Assembly (NCBI GenBank): GCA_021793115.1
Contig: JAJYTJ010000003.1
Span: 1-53,467, forward strand
Origin: Actinomycetes bacterium
GTDB lineage: Bacteria > Actinomycetota > Actinomycetes > Actinomycetales > Cellulomonadaceae
DNA: 53,467 bases
Direction of reading: 5' to 3'
In this document: piece after piece, positions 7,295-16,024 of the stretch
Layout of the letters: every line of letters starts with the position of its first letter
Position numbering within the stretch: the first letter of the stretch is position 1
Translations under genes and position numbers: made by a program
The notes under the pieces: generated by a model
Told to the model about the DNA's origin: nothing
Databases searched by the model: none
Seen by the model: only the letters and a program-made list of their open reading frames with translations

Positions 7295-9727
7295 CTACAG
7301 CTTCGTGACCGGCGAGAACCGCAGCAGCAACCGCTTGGTGCCCGACGAGCCGAAGTCCACCTTCGCCACCGCGTTCTGCCCGACGCCCTCGAGGGCCACG
7401 ACCGTGCCCAGGCCGTACGCGTCGTGCGTCACCTTGTCGCCCACCGCCAGGCTCGGCACGTCGGCCCGCGGGGTCGCCGAGCCGAAGGTCGCGCCGGTCT
7501 TCGGCAGCGCCGGCCGCTCCTCGTCCTTCGGCGTGCGGCCCCAGCCCGAGCCCGACGAGCGCCCGGCCCCGAAGCCGGACCCCCACCCGCCGCGGATCGA
7601 CGACGTCGACGACTCGCGCCGCCGCCAGTCGATGAGGTCCTCCGGCAGGTCGGCGAGGAAGCGGCTCGGCGGGAACTCGTTGGGGACGCCCCACGCCGTA
7701 CGGATCGCGGCACGGGAGATGTACAGGCGCTCACGCGCCCGGGTCACGCCCACGTAGGCCAGCCGGCGCTCCTCCTCGAGCTGCTCGGGGTCGGACAGCG
7801 AGCGCACGTGCGGGAACGTGCCGTCCTCCATGCCGGTGAGGAACACCACCGGGAACTCCAACCCCTTGGCGGTGTGCAGCGTCATGAGGGTGACGACGCC
7901 CGGGTCGGGCCCCGCCACCTCGTCGCCGCCGTCCGGCGTGGGGATCTGGTCGGAGTCGGCGACGAGCGAGACGCGCTCGAGGAAGTCCGCCAGGTCGCCC
8001 TCGGGGTCGCTCTGCTCGAACTCGGTGGCCACCGCGTGCAGCTCGGCGAGGTTGTCGACGCGCGAGCCGTCCTGCGGGTCGTCGGAGGCCCGCAGCTCGG
8101 CGAGGTAGCCGGAACGGTCGAGCACCGCGCCGAGCACCTCGGACGGCCCCGCCGACCCGGCCAGCTCCCGCAGGCCGCCGAGCAGGTCGCGGAACGCCGT
8201 GAGCCCGGTCACCGCCCGCGTGCCGAGGCCCGGCACCTCGTCGACCCGCTCGAGCGCCGCACCGAACGAGATGCGCTCCCGCTCGGCGAACGCCGCCACC
8301 ATCGCCTCGGACCGCTCCCCCAGCCCCCGCTTGGGCACGTTGAGCACGCGCCGCAGGTTGACGTCGTCGTCCGGGTTGGCGATCACCCGCAGGTAGGCGA
8401 TCGCGTCCTTGATCTCCCGGCGCTCGTAGAACCGCGTGCCGCCGACGACCTTGTAGGGCAGCCCGACGCGGACGAGCACCTCCTCGATCGCACGGGACTG
8501 GCTGTTGGTGCGGTAGAACACTGCGACGTTACCCGGGCGCACACCCGAGGAGTCGCCCAGGCGGTCGATCTCCTCGGCGACGAACCGCGCCTCCTCGCGC
8601 TCGTCGTCCGCGACGTAGGCGACGATCTGCGGGCCCGCGCCCTGGTCCGTCCACAGCCGCTTCGGCTTGCGCCCCGGGTTCTTCGCGATGACGGCGTTGG
8701 CCGCCGAGAGGATGGTCTGCGTCGAGCGGTAGTTCTGCTCGAGCAGGATCGTCGAGGCGTCCGGGTAGTCGGCCTCGAACTCCAGGATGTTGCGGATCGA
8801 GGCGCCCCGGAACGCGTAGATCGACTGGTCGGCGTCGCCCACCACCGTCAGCTCGCCGCGCTCCACCCCGTCCGAACCGTCGCCGACCAGCGTGCGGACC
8901 AGCACGTACTGCGCATGGTTGGTGTCCTGGTACTCGTCGACGAGCACGTGGCGGAACCGCCGGTGGTAGTGCTCGGCCACCGCCGGGAACGCCTGGAGCA
9001 GGTGCACCGTCTGCGAGATCAGGTCGTCGAAATCCATCGCGTTGGCCTGCCGCAGCCGCGCGGTGTACCGCGTGTAGACGTCGGCCAGCACCGAGTCGAA
9101 GTCGTTGCTGCCCGTGCCGCTCGTCGCCGCGAACCGCTCGGCGTCGACCAGCTCGTCCTTGAGGTTGGAGATCTTCGCGGCCATCGCCTTGACCGGGTAC
9201 TTCTTCGGGTCGAGGTCCAGCTCGCGCGCCACCAGGGTCATGAGCCGCTGGCTGTCGGCCGCGTCGTAGATGGAGAACGACGAGCGCAGGCCCAGCGCCG
9301 CCGCCTCGCGTCGCAGGATGCGCACGCACGCCGAGTGGAAGGTCGAGACCCACATCCGGTGCGCCGCCGGCCCCACGAGCGCTTCGACGCGCTCGCGCAT
9401 CTCGGCAGCAGCCTTGTTGGTGAACGTGATCGCGAGGATCTCCCCCGGCCGGGCGCGCCCGGTCGCCAGCAGGTGGGCGATGCGGTGCGTGAGCACCCTC
9501 GTCTTGCCCGAGCCCGCGCCGGCCACGATGAGCAGCGGCCCGCCTTCGTGCAGCACCGCCTCGCGCTGCTGCGGGTTGAGCCCGGCGACGAGCGCGTCGA
9601 CGTCCCCGGCGCGCGGTGCCGGCTCCCCCGGCGCATCGGCACGCGGCGGCACGACGAGCGGCAGCCCGGAGGGGTCGCCGGAGTGCAGCGGGCGGGTGGC
9701 GGGCAGGTGTTCGAACAGCGACGTCAT
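7295..9727 (-). CDS. pcrA: ATP-dependent DNA helicase UvrD/PcrA
   Basis: An 810-residue superfamily 1A 3'-5' helicase for nucleotide excision repair, replication-fork rescue and removal of recombinase filaments. The Q-motif region is near residues 50-58 (LNPQQREAV), Walker A GAGSGKT at 70-76, then motif II in LVDEYQDTN, motif III GDADQSIYAFRGA and motif V in LMTLHTAKGLEFPVVF. The C-terminus (from about residue 760, GDKVTHDAYGLGTVVALEG) is the Tudor-like domain that binds RNA polymerase in PcrA. Length and domain order are complete. The ATG at 9727 follows the usual MTSLF start of actinobacterial PcrA. It converges with the Clp_N gene. Confidence 0.96.
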   Translation of the reverse strand: MTSLFEHLPATRPLHSGDPSGLPLVVPPRADAPGEPAPRAGDVDALVAGLNPQQREAVLHEGGPLLIVAGAGSGKTRVLTHRIAHLLATGRARPGEILAITFTNKAAAEMRERVEALVGPAAHRMWVSTFHSACVRILRREAAALGLRSSFSIYDAADSQRLMTLVARELDLDPKKYPVKAMAAKISNLKDELVDAERFAATSGTGSNDFDSVLADVYTRYTARLRQANAMDFDDLISQTVHLLQAFPAVAEHYHRRFRHVLVDEYQDTNHAQYVLVRTLVGDGSDGVERGELTVVGDADQSIYAFRGASIRNILEFEADYPDASTILLEQNYRSTQTILSAANAVIAKNPGRKPKRLWTDQGAGPQIVAYVADDEREEARFVAEEIDRLGDSSGVRPGNVAVFYRTNSQSRAIEEVLVRVGLPYKVVGGTRFYERREIKDAIAYLRVIANPDDDVNLRRVLNVPKRGLGERSEAMVAAFAERERISFGAALERVDEVPGLGTRAVTGLTAFRDLLGGLRELAGSAGPSEVLGAVLDRSGYLAELRASDDPQDGSRVDNLAELHAVATEFEQSDPEGDLADFLERVSLVADSDQIPTPDGGDEVAGPDPGVVTLMTLHTAKGLEFPVVFLTGMEDGTFPHVRSLSDPEQLEEERRLAYVGVTRARERLYISRAAIRTAWGVPNEFPPSRFLADLPEDLIDWRRRESSTSSIRGGWGSGFGAGRSSGSGWGRTPKDEERPALPKTGATFGSATPRADVPSLAVGDKVTHDAYGLGTVVALEGVGQNAVAKVDFGSSGTKRLLLRFSPVTKL

Positions 9728-9863
9728 GGCCCCCTCAGGGTAGGCGAGGGCGGGGACACGCCCGCACCCCCGTCAGGTGTCAGTGGAGTCGTTCGACACC
9801 CTCGCTCGGCGTGTCGCGGTCGGATGGCTCCACCGGCCGGAGAAGGACTCCGGCGACGCGCCG

Positions 9864-10217
9864 TCAGCTCCAGATGGTCGCGACCCCCACGTTGACCACG
9901 GTGAGCACCGCGATCGCGCCGAGCAGGGGCTTGTTCACCCGGGCGGGCCGGGCGTGGGCCAGCCAGACGAGGCCGGTGATCACCAGCGCGACGATGAACT
10001 TCGTCGCGACCCACGCCGGTGACGGCTTGGGGTCGCTGTTCGGCGGCCACACGTAGATCACCAGCACCATGAGCAGGCCGGTCACCAGCGCGGTGAGCAC
10101 GCCGTGCAGCGCCCCGGCGTACAGCGACCCGGTCTTGAGGCCGACGACCGCGGCGCCCAGGACGATCGCCCAGCCGATGAGGTGAAGGAACAGCAGGACG
10201 TGCAGCAACACCGTCAT
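9864..10217 (-). CDS. small four-helix membrane protein, conserved hypothetical
   Basis: A 117-residue protein with four predicted membrane helices, starting MTVLLHVLLFLHLIGWAIVL and with others at about residues 35-55, 70-88 and 97-115. A conserved-looking loop YVWPPNSDPKPSPAWVATK links helices 2 and 3. No enzymatic motif is visible and the function is unknown. It lies upstream of pcrA on the same strand with a 136-nt gap and downstream of the oxidoreductase gene. Confidence 0.7.
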   Translation of the reverse strand: MTVLLHVLLFLHLIGWAIVLGAAVVGLKTGSLYAGALHGVLTALVTGLLMVLVIYVWPPNSDPKPSPAWVATKFIVALVITGLVWLAHARPARVNKPLLGAIAVLTVVNVGVATIWS

Positions 10218-10288
10218 GAGCGCAGCCTACGGAGACACCCGGCCGCGCGTGCGACGGCGGGTGCCCGGCGTGGCCCGCCCGAGCCCGC

Positions 10289-12217
10289 CTACAGGGCCCG
10301 CGCCAGGGCGTTCGCCTCCGCGATGGCGTCGAGCGCCCGACGAGCCCGGACGGCGTCGCCGACCACGTGGTACGCGATGCCGCGCCGGGCGCAGTGCCGC
10401 GCGAGCGGCGTGTGGTCGTCGGGCCGGGACCCCAGCGCGAGCACCACGGTGTCGCACGGCACCTCGCGCGTCAGTCCGCCCTGCTCCACCACGATCGACC
10501 CGTTCCTCACGGCTGTCACCGTGGTCCCGGTCAGCTGCTCGACCCCCTCCGCGGCGAGCGCCTCGAGGACGCAGATCTTGCGCAGGTCGCCCAGTCCGCC
10601 GCCGATCTCGTCGAGCATCTCGACGACCGTCACGGGCACGTCCCGCTCGGCGAGGAACTCCGCCACCTCGAGCCCCACGAGGCCGCCACCGAGCACCGCC
10701 GCCGTCCCGTGCACCTCGTACGCGCCCGTGAGCACCGCCACGGCGTCCGTGACGTTCTCGCGGTCCGCTCCGGGGATCGACGGGTGGATGGGCCGCGCGC
10801 CCGTGGCGTCGACGACGACGTCCGGCGCGACCTCGTCCACGAGCGACGGCGTGACGCGGGCGCCCAGCCGCACCTCCACGCCGGCGCGCAGCACCTGGTC
10901 CGCGCGGGACGCCGCGGCGTCCGCCATCTCGTGCTTGCGCGGCGCGTGGCCGGCGATCTCGAACTGGCCGCCCAGGTGGTCGGACGCCTCGACGAGGACC
11001 GGCTTGTGGCCGCGCTGCTGCAGCACGAGCGCCGCCTCCATGCCCGCGACCCCGCCACCGGCGACGAGCACGCGCATCGGATGGACCGCGGGCACCGGGG
11101 CGCCGAGCGCCTCGAAGCCCACCACGGGGTTGCGCAGGCACGTGATCGGCCCGAACGTGTCGGCGATCCGGTCGTAGCAGCCCTGGTCGCACGCGACGCA
11201 GCGGACGATGTCCCGCGCCCGGCCCGCCGCCGCCTTCGCGACGAACTCCGGGTCGGCGATCTGGCCGCGCCCGACGACCACCATGTCGGCCTTGCCGTCG
11301 GCGAGGATCTGCTCCGCCTGGTCCGGGTCGTTGATCCGGCCCACCGCGATGGTCACCATCCCGGTGCCGCGCCGGATCGCCGCGGCGTTGGCCACGTTGA
11401 AGCCCCGCGGCACGTCGATGGGCGGCACCTCGTAGCGGATCGCCGACGTGACGACGTTGCCGCGCGAGACGTCGAGCGCGTCGACCCCGGCGTCGCGCGC
11501 GAGCATCGAGAACGCGATGACGTCGTCGACCGTCAGGCCGCCGGGCAGCTCGTCGTCCTGCGCGTCGATGCGCATGAGCAGCGGCATGTCCTCGGGCATC
11601 GCGGCGCGGACCGCCCGGATCGCCTCGAGCGGATAGCGGGCCCGGTTCGCGGCGCTGCCGCCGTACTCGTCGGTGCGCTGGTTGAGGGCCGGCGACAGGA
11701 AGGCGTGCGGCGAGTAGTTGTGGGCGCAGTGGAACTCGATGGCGTCGAACCCGGCCGCGACGGCGCGCGCGGCGGCCGCACCCCACGCCGCGACGACCTC
11801 GGCGATCTTCTCGGGCGTCGAACCGGTGCCGGTCGGCGTCGGCAGCCCGCTCGGGGAGACCAGCTCGAGGTGCTCCGGGTCGAACCCCCAGGCCGCCAGG
11901 CCGCCCTGCCACAGCTGCACGGCGGCGCGGCCGCCGGCCGCGTGGATCGCGTCGGTGAACCGCCGCAGGCCGGGCACGAACTCGTCCGACGAGATGCTGA
12001 GGAAGCAGCCGGGCGCCGACGGCGCGTGCACGGAGGTGGCCTCGGTGATGTTGAGCCCCGAGCCGCCCGCCACGCGCGCCACGTGGTAGGCGATGAGCCG
12101 GTCGGTGACGTAGCCGCCCGGGGCGACGAACCCGGTCGCCATCGCGGGGAAGACGACGCGGTTGCGCAGCTCGAGCCCGCGCAGCCTGAGGGGGGCGAGC
12201 AGGTGGTCGTACGGCAT
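10289..12217 (-). CDS. NADH:flavin oxidoreductase / 2,4-dienoyl-CoA reductase family
   Basis: A 642-residue protein with the full architecture of 2,4-dienoyl-CoA reductase: an FMN-binding Old Yellow Enzyme TIM barrel (about 1-330, with EFHCAHNYSPHAFLSPALNQ near the active site), a 4Fe-4S cysteine cluster C-x2-C-x3-C-x12-C (CVACDQGC...C) near residue 340, then an FAD/NAD(P) module with two dinucleotide motifs (VLVAGGGVAGMEAA and AAVLGGGLVGLEVAEF). Electrons flow from NAD(P)H via FAD and Fe-S to FMN, reducing an activated double bond. The substrate is not predictable; relatives act on unsaturated acyl-CoAs, trimethylamine or enones. It is a single gene with no catabolic neighbours. Confidence 0.9.
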   Translation of the reverse strand: MPYDHLLAPLRLRGLELRNRVVFPAMATGFVAPGGYVTDRLIAYHVARVAGGSGLNITEATSVHAPSAPGCFLSISSDEFVPGLRRFTDAIHAAGGRAAVQLWQGGLAAWGFDPEHLELVSPSGLPTPTGTGSTPEKIAEVVAAWGAAAARAVAAGFDAIEFHCAHNYSPHAFLSPALNQRTDEYGGSAANRARYPLEAIRAVRAAMPEDMPLLMRIDAQDDELPGGLTVDDVIAFSMLARDAGVDALDVSRGNVVTSAIRYEVPPIDVPRGFNVANAAAIRRGTGMVTIAVGRINDPDQAEQILADGKADMVVVGRGQIADPEFVAKAAAGRARDIVRCVACDQGCYDRIADTFGPITCLRNPVVGFEALGAPVPAVHPMRVLVAGGGVAGMEAALVLQQRGHKPVLVEASDHLGGQFEIAGHAPRKHEMADAAASRADQVLRAGVEVRLGARVTPSLVDEVAPDVVVDATGARPIHPSIPGADRENVTDAVAVLTGAYEVHGTAAVLGGGLVGLEVAEFLAERDVPVTVVEMLDEIGGGLGDLRKICVLEALAAEGVEQLTGTTVTAVRNGSIVVEQGGLTREVPCDTVVLALGSRPDDHTPLARHCARRGIAYHVVGDAVRARRALDAIAEANALARAL

Positions 12218-12343
12218 GTCGGCTCCTCGTCGTGCGGACGCGAGGGCCCGCCGGGACGCCTCCGGCGGCGCACGGCAGGCTCACTGGCATCGTCACCCGC
12301 CGTCACGCGCCCGCGGGAGGGACCTAGGTGCCGGGCCGGGCCG

Positions 12344-13009
12344 CTACAGCAGGCGCCGCGCCGCCGCCCAGCGGGTCAGCTCGTGGCGGCTCGACAGCTG
12401 CAGCTTGCGCAGCACCGCCGAGACGTGGGTCTCCACCGTCTTGATGGAGATGAACAGCTCCGAGGCGACCTCGCGATAGCTGTACCCCCGGGCGATGAGC
12501 CGCATCACCTCGCGCTCGCGTGCCGAGAGGCGGTCGAGCTCGTCGTCGCCCGTGGCCACATCGCCGGCGGCGGTGCCGAAGGCGTCCAGGACGAAGCCCG
12601 CCAGCCGGGGCGAGAACACGGCGTCGCCGGACGCGACGCGCACCACGGCGTCCGAGAGCGCCGGGCCGTCGATCGCCTTCGTCACGTAGCCGCGCGCGCC
12701 CACGCGGATGACGCCGACGACGTCCTCCGCCGCGTCGGACACGGACAGCGCGAGGAACTTCGTCTCGGCGAGCAGGTCGGCGCAGCGGCGCAGCACCTCG
12801 GTGCCGCCGCCACCGTCACCACCAGGCAGGTGCACGTCGAGCAGCACCACGGGCGGGCGCAGCTCGTGGATCACGGCCACCGCGCCGTCGACGTCCTCCG
12901 CCTCGCCGACGATGCGCACCCGCGCGTCGAGCGAGGCCCGCACGCCGGTGCGGAACATGTGGTGGTCGTCGACGAGCACCACGTCGACCGGGACGGTGGG
13001 GGCGTTCAC
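12344..13009 (-). CDS. NarL/LuxR-type response regulator of envelope-stress system
   Basis: A 221-residue regulator. The receiver domain carries the acidic pair D14-D15 (VLVDDHHMFRTGV) and the phosphoacceptor Asp58 (VVLLDVHLPGG); the C-terminal LuxR-type HTH begins near residue 155 (LSAREREVMRLIARGYSYRE) and ends in SIKTVETHVSAVLRKLQL. The GTG start at 13009 overlaps the kinase stop in a GTGA box, so the pair is translationally coupled. The longer open frame upstream is read-through of the kinase gene. By module layout it is the LiaR/EsrR equivalent and probably acts on the divergent promoter region at 14362-14518. Confidence 0.92.
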   Translation of the reverse strand: MNAPTVPVDVVLVDDHHMFRTGVRASLDARVRIVGEAEDVDGAVAVIHELRPPVVLLDVHLPGGDGGGGTEVLRRCADLLAETKFLALSVSDAAEDVVGVIRVGARGYVTKAIDGPALSDAVVRVASGDAVFSPRLAGFVLDAFGTAAGDVATGDDELDRLSAREREVMRLIARGYSYREVASELFISIKTVETHVSAVLRKLQLSSRHELTRWAAARRLL

Positions 13010-14361
13010 GTCGCCTTCTCCTTCTGGTTCTGCTGGGCCGTGCCGTTGCCCGGGGTCGGTTCCTCGTCCGCGGCGCACGGGCCCACGGGCACGACGAGGT
13101 GCACCTCGGTGCCGCTGTCCTTGCACGTCACGGTCGCGGTGCCGCCCCGCCGCCGGACGCGGCCGAGGATCGACTCCCGGACGCCGAACCGGTCCGCCGG
13201 GATGTCGTCCGGGTCGAACCCGTCGCCGTGGTCGCGCACGAACACCTCGACCTGGTCGTCTCCGACCTCGAGGTAGGCCGAGACGGGCGGGTGGCCGTGC
13301 ACCACGGCGTTGACGAGGGCCTCACGCGTGGCCTGCAGCAGCGCGGCGGTGCACGCGTCGGGCACCCGGTCGCCGACGACGACGAGGTCGACCGCCACCG
13401 CCTCCCCCTCGGGGCCGGACCGCGTGTCCTCGACCTCGGCGACGACGGCCCGCATCTCGGCCGCCACCGACGTGCCGGGAGCGGGCCGGTCCTGGTACAG
13501 CCACTCGCGCAGCTCGCGCTCCTGGGCGCGCGCCATGCGGGCCACCTCGCCCGGCTCGTCGGCCCGCGCGCGGATGATCGCGAGCGTCTGCAGCACCGAG
13601 TCGTGCAGGTGCGCCGCGATGTCGGCGCGCTCCGCCTCGCGGGCCCGCGCCGCGCGCTCGTCGCCCAGCTCCCGGACCAACCGCAGCCACCAGGGCGCCA
13701 GCACCAGCGCGACGCCGGCGACCACCGCGACCGCGGCGACGACGACCTGGCCCAGCAGACCCGGGTCGATGCCGGTCCCGATCACCTGCGTGGCCAGCAG
13801 GAGCACGCCGACGCCCGCGAGGAGCAGGCCGCCGGCGATGCGCAGGAACGCCTGCGCCCGGCCACCCGCGACCTCGCGCGAGCGCCCCCGAGTCACCACG
13901 CCCAGCTGGCTCCAGGCGAGCACCACGCCCGCGACCAGCACGGCCACCGGCAGCACCCAGCTGAGGTTGACCGCCGCGTGGTCCCGCCCGAGCAGCAGCA
14001 GGGCCGCGCCGGCCAGGAGCAGGACCCCCGCCAGAACCTCCGGTCCCGGCAGCCGCAGCGGGCGGCCCGAGACCTCCTGGCGCCGCGCGAGCCGGCCGAG
14101 GAACGCCGGGCGCGTGATCTCGGCGGCCTGGACCGGGTCGCCCACCGGCACCGTGAGCCAGAGGAACGCGTAGAGCACCACGCCGACGCCGAAGAGCAGG
14201 GACGCGGCGGCGAACATGACCCGCACGCGGCGCACCGGCCAGTCGAGGTGCGCCGCCAGCCCGAGCGCCACGCCGCCGAACCACCGCCCCTGCTCGGGTC
14301 GCCGCAGGGGCAGGCGCGCGGGCGCGGCGGGGCGCGCCGTCGCCTCGTCTGCCGTCGTCAC
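13006..14361 (-). CDS. PspC-domain sensor histidine kinase (LiaS/EsrS-like)
   Basis: A 451-residue sensor. It opens with a PspC domain (WFGGVALGLAAHLDWPVRRVR, then a helix LLFGVGVVLYAFLWLTVPVG), followed by several more membrane helices (about residues 105-215), a HisKA_3 dimerisation region with the phosphoacceptor His in AAHLHDSVLQ near residue 250, and a HATPase_c domain with VRDHGDGFDPDDI. There is no extracellular sensory domain, so it probably senses membrane state or its partner protein. The start is GTG at 14361. It overlaps the response regulator by 4 nt and is divergent from the PspC/LiaF-like gene. Confidence 0.92.
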   Translation of the reverse strand: MTTADEATARPAAPARLPLRRPEQGRWFGGVALGLAAHLDWPVRRVRVMFAAASLLFGVGVVLYAFLWLTVPVGDPVQAAEITRPAFLGRLARRQEVSGRPLRLPGPEVLAGVLLLAGAALLLLGRDHAAVNLSWVLPVAVLVAGVVLAWSQLGVVTRGRSREVAGGRAQAFLRIAGGLLLAGVGVLLLATQVIGTGIDPGLLGQVVVAAVAVVAGVALVLAPWWLRLVRELGDERAARAREAERADIAAHLHDSVLQTLAIIRARADEPGEVARMARAQERELREWLYQDRPAPGTSVAAEMRAVVAEVEDTRSGPEGEAVAVDLVVVGDRVPDACTAALLQATREALVNAVVHGHPPVSAYLEVGDDQVEVFVRDHGDGFDPDDIPADRFGVRESILGRVRRRGGTATVTCKDSGTEVHLVVPVGPCAADEEPTPGNGTAQQNQKEKAT

Positions 14362-14448
14362 GCCCCGATCGTGACACCTCGCGGGCGCCCGGACACGGGT
14401 CCAGGGGCCGAACCAGGGTGCGGATCAGGGAATCGTCCGGAGGCCGAG

Positions 14449-14475
14449 GCCCCTGATCAGGGTCCGTTCAGGGGC
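14449..14475. promoter_or_regulatory. nested palindromes in divergent kinase/PspC promoter
   Basis: CCCTGATCAGGG (14451-14462) is a perfect 12-bp palindrome. An outer inverted repeat GCCCCTGA (14449-14456) / TCAGGGGC (14468-14475) overlaps it, and a half site GATCAGGG occurs at 14423-14430. All lie in the 157-bp divergent region, where an autoregulating response regulator would bind. Confidence 0.5.
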
Positions 14476-14518
14476 ACACCCGATGGTTCGTCCGCGCCAC
14501 CGCCGTCAGGATCGAGCC

Positions 14519-16024
14519 ATGACTTCGCAGACCCCCGCCGGCGGCGGACCCGTGCCGCCCGCCGGCGGCGGACCCGTGCCGCCCGCCGGCGCCACCCCAC
14601 CCACCGGCGACCGGCCGTGGCCGACCACCGGCTTCTTCCAGCAGCTGCGCGGCACCGGCCTGTACCGCACGGACGAGCGGTGGATCGGCGGCGTCGCCGG
14701 CGGCGTCGCCGCGCGGTTCGGCCTCGACCCCCTGCTGGTGCGCGGCATCTTCCTCGCCACCCTGCTGCTCGGCGGGTTCGGGCTCGTCCTGTACGCCGTC
14801 GCCTGGGCCCTGCTCCCCGAGGAGCGGGACGGCCGCATCCACATGGAGGGCCTCACCCTCGGCCACCCCGACATCGCCCTGCTGGGCGCGCTCCTCATGT
14901 TCGTCACCGGGTTCGGGTGGGGCGCCTGGGGCCGCTGGCCGTTCCTCGTGCCCGGCTGGATCCAGGGCCTGTTCTGGCTGGGGGCGACGATCCTCGTCAT
15001 CGTGCTGGTGTCCACCATGCTCCAGCACCGGCGCCCGCCGGCGCCGCGCCCGGGTGCGCCGTACGGCGCGCCCTACACCCCGCCGACCCGCCCCTACGCC
15101 GGCCCGAGCGCGCCGTACGCGGCGCCCGCGCCCGGCGGCCCCGGCTACGCGCCCGCGGCCGGCCCGGCGCCGTCCGTCCCCGGCCCGGCCCCCTACGGTG
15201 CTGCGCCCGCGGCCGGCGCCGGCGGTCCCCGGTTCTCGGCACCCGTGCCACCCGCCCCGACGTGGTCGGCGCCCCCGGCCCCGGCTCCCGCACCGTATCG
15301 CTACGCCCCCGCGCCGCCGCCGGCGCCCGTGATGACCAAGCCGCCCCGGCCGCCGCGACCGCGCCGCCAGGGGCCGGGCGCGACGACCGTCGGCATCTCG
15401 GTGGCGCTCAGCCTGTTCGTCATCGCCGGTGCCCTCATCGCGCAGCGGGGCGGCTGGCTCGACCGCTCGACGGCGGGCACCGCGGCCGCCCTCATCGTCG
15501 TCATCTTCGGCGTCGCGATCATCGTGTCCGGCCTGCGCGGCCGGCGCGGCGGGGTGCTGGGCCTCCTCGCGATCGTCGCGGCGATCGTCGCGCTGCCCAT
15601 CGCGGTCACCGCCCGCGACGGCGTGCGCCCGTGGATCGTCGACAACAACGGCGTCCACGTCACGACGACCCAGGGCACGACCACCGTCACGGACCGCGCC
15701 ACCGCGGCCGACGGCTTCCGGGTCGGCTTCGGCGACGCGACGCTCGACCTCACGGCGGTGCCGCTGCGCAGCGGGGATCCGCTCACCGTGCCGATCGACG
15801 TCTCGGCCGGCAACCTCGTCGTCCGGGTGCCGCAGGGCGCGGCGGTCGCGGCCGACACCACCATCGGCGCCGGCCAGGTCACCTGGCGCGTGGGCGGCGA
15901 CAGCACCAGCACCAGCGGCCTCGGACGCACGGACAGCTTCGGCGTCCCGGCCGACCAGGCCACGCTGCTGCTCCAGATCCACGTCGGTGCCGGCAACGTC
16001 ACCGTGGAGGAGGGATCGCGATGA
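14519..16024 (+). CDS. PspC domain protein with LiaF-like C-terminal domain
   Basis: A 501-residue membrane protein. Residues 1-40 are Gly/Pro-rich and include an exact internal duplication (14537-14584). A PspC domain spans about 45-103 (WIGGVAGGVAARFGLDPLLV). A membrane helix near 125-165 precedes a long Pro/Ala/Tyr-rich linker (about 167-285), two to three further helices follow at 300-370, and the C-terminal about 115 residues form a beta-rich repeat domain (FGDATLDLTAVPL, VSAGNLVVRVPQGAAV) like that of LiaF. In LiaFSR and the corynebacterial EsrISR such a protein inhibits the kinase. The ATG at 14519 has AGGATCGAG upstream. It is divergent from the kinase and overlaps the next gene by ATGA. 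Confidence 0.88.
   Translation: MTSQTPAGGGPVPPAGGGPVPPAGATPPTGDRPWPTTGFFQQLRGTGLYRTDERWIGGVAGGVAARFGLDPLLVRGIFLATLLLGGFGLVLYAVAWALLPEERDGRIHMEGLTLGHPDIALLGALLMFVTGFGWGAWGRWPFLVPGWIQGLFWLGATILVIVLVSTMLQHRRPPAPRPGAPYGAPYTPPTRPYAGPSAPYAAPAPGGPGYAPAAGPAPSVPGPAPYGAAPAAGAGGPRFSAPVPPAPTWSAPPAPAPAPYRYAPAPPPAPVMTKPPRPPRPRRQGPGATTVGISVALSLFVIAGALIAQRGGWLDRSTAGTAAALIVVIFGVAIIVSGLRGRRGGVLGLLAIVAAIVALPIAVTARDGVRPWIVDNNGVHVTTTQGTTTVTDRATAADGFRVGFGDATLDLTAVPLRSGDPLTVPIDVSAGNLVVRVPQGAAVAADTTIGAGQVTWRVGGDSTSTSGLGRTDSFGVPADQATLLLQIHVGAGNVTVEEGSR
14537..14584 (+). repeat. exact 24-bp tandem duplication inside the PspC/LiaF-like gene
   Basis: Positions 14537-14560 and 14561-14584 are identical and encode AGGGPVPP twice in the N-terminal cytoplasmic tail. 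An exact copy implies a recent in-frame slippage or duplication. Confidence 0.9.
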
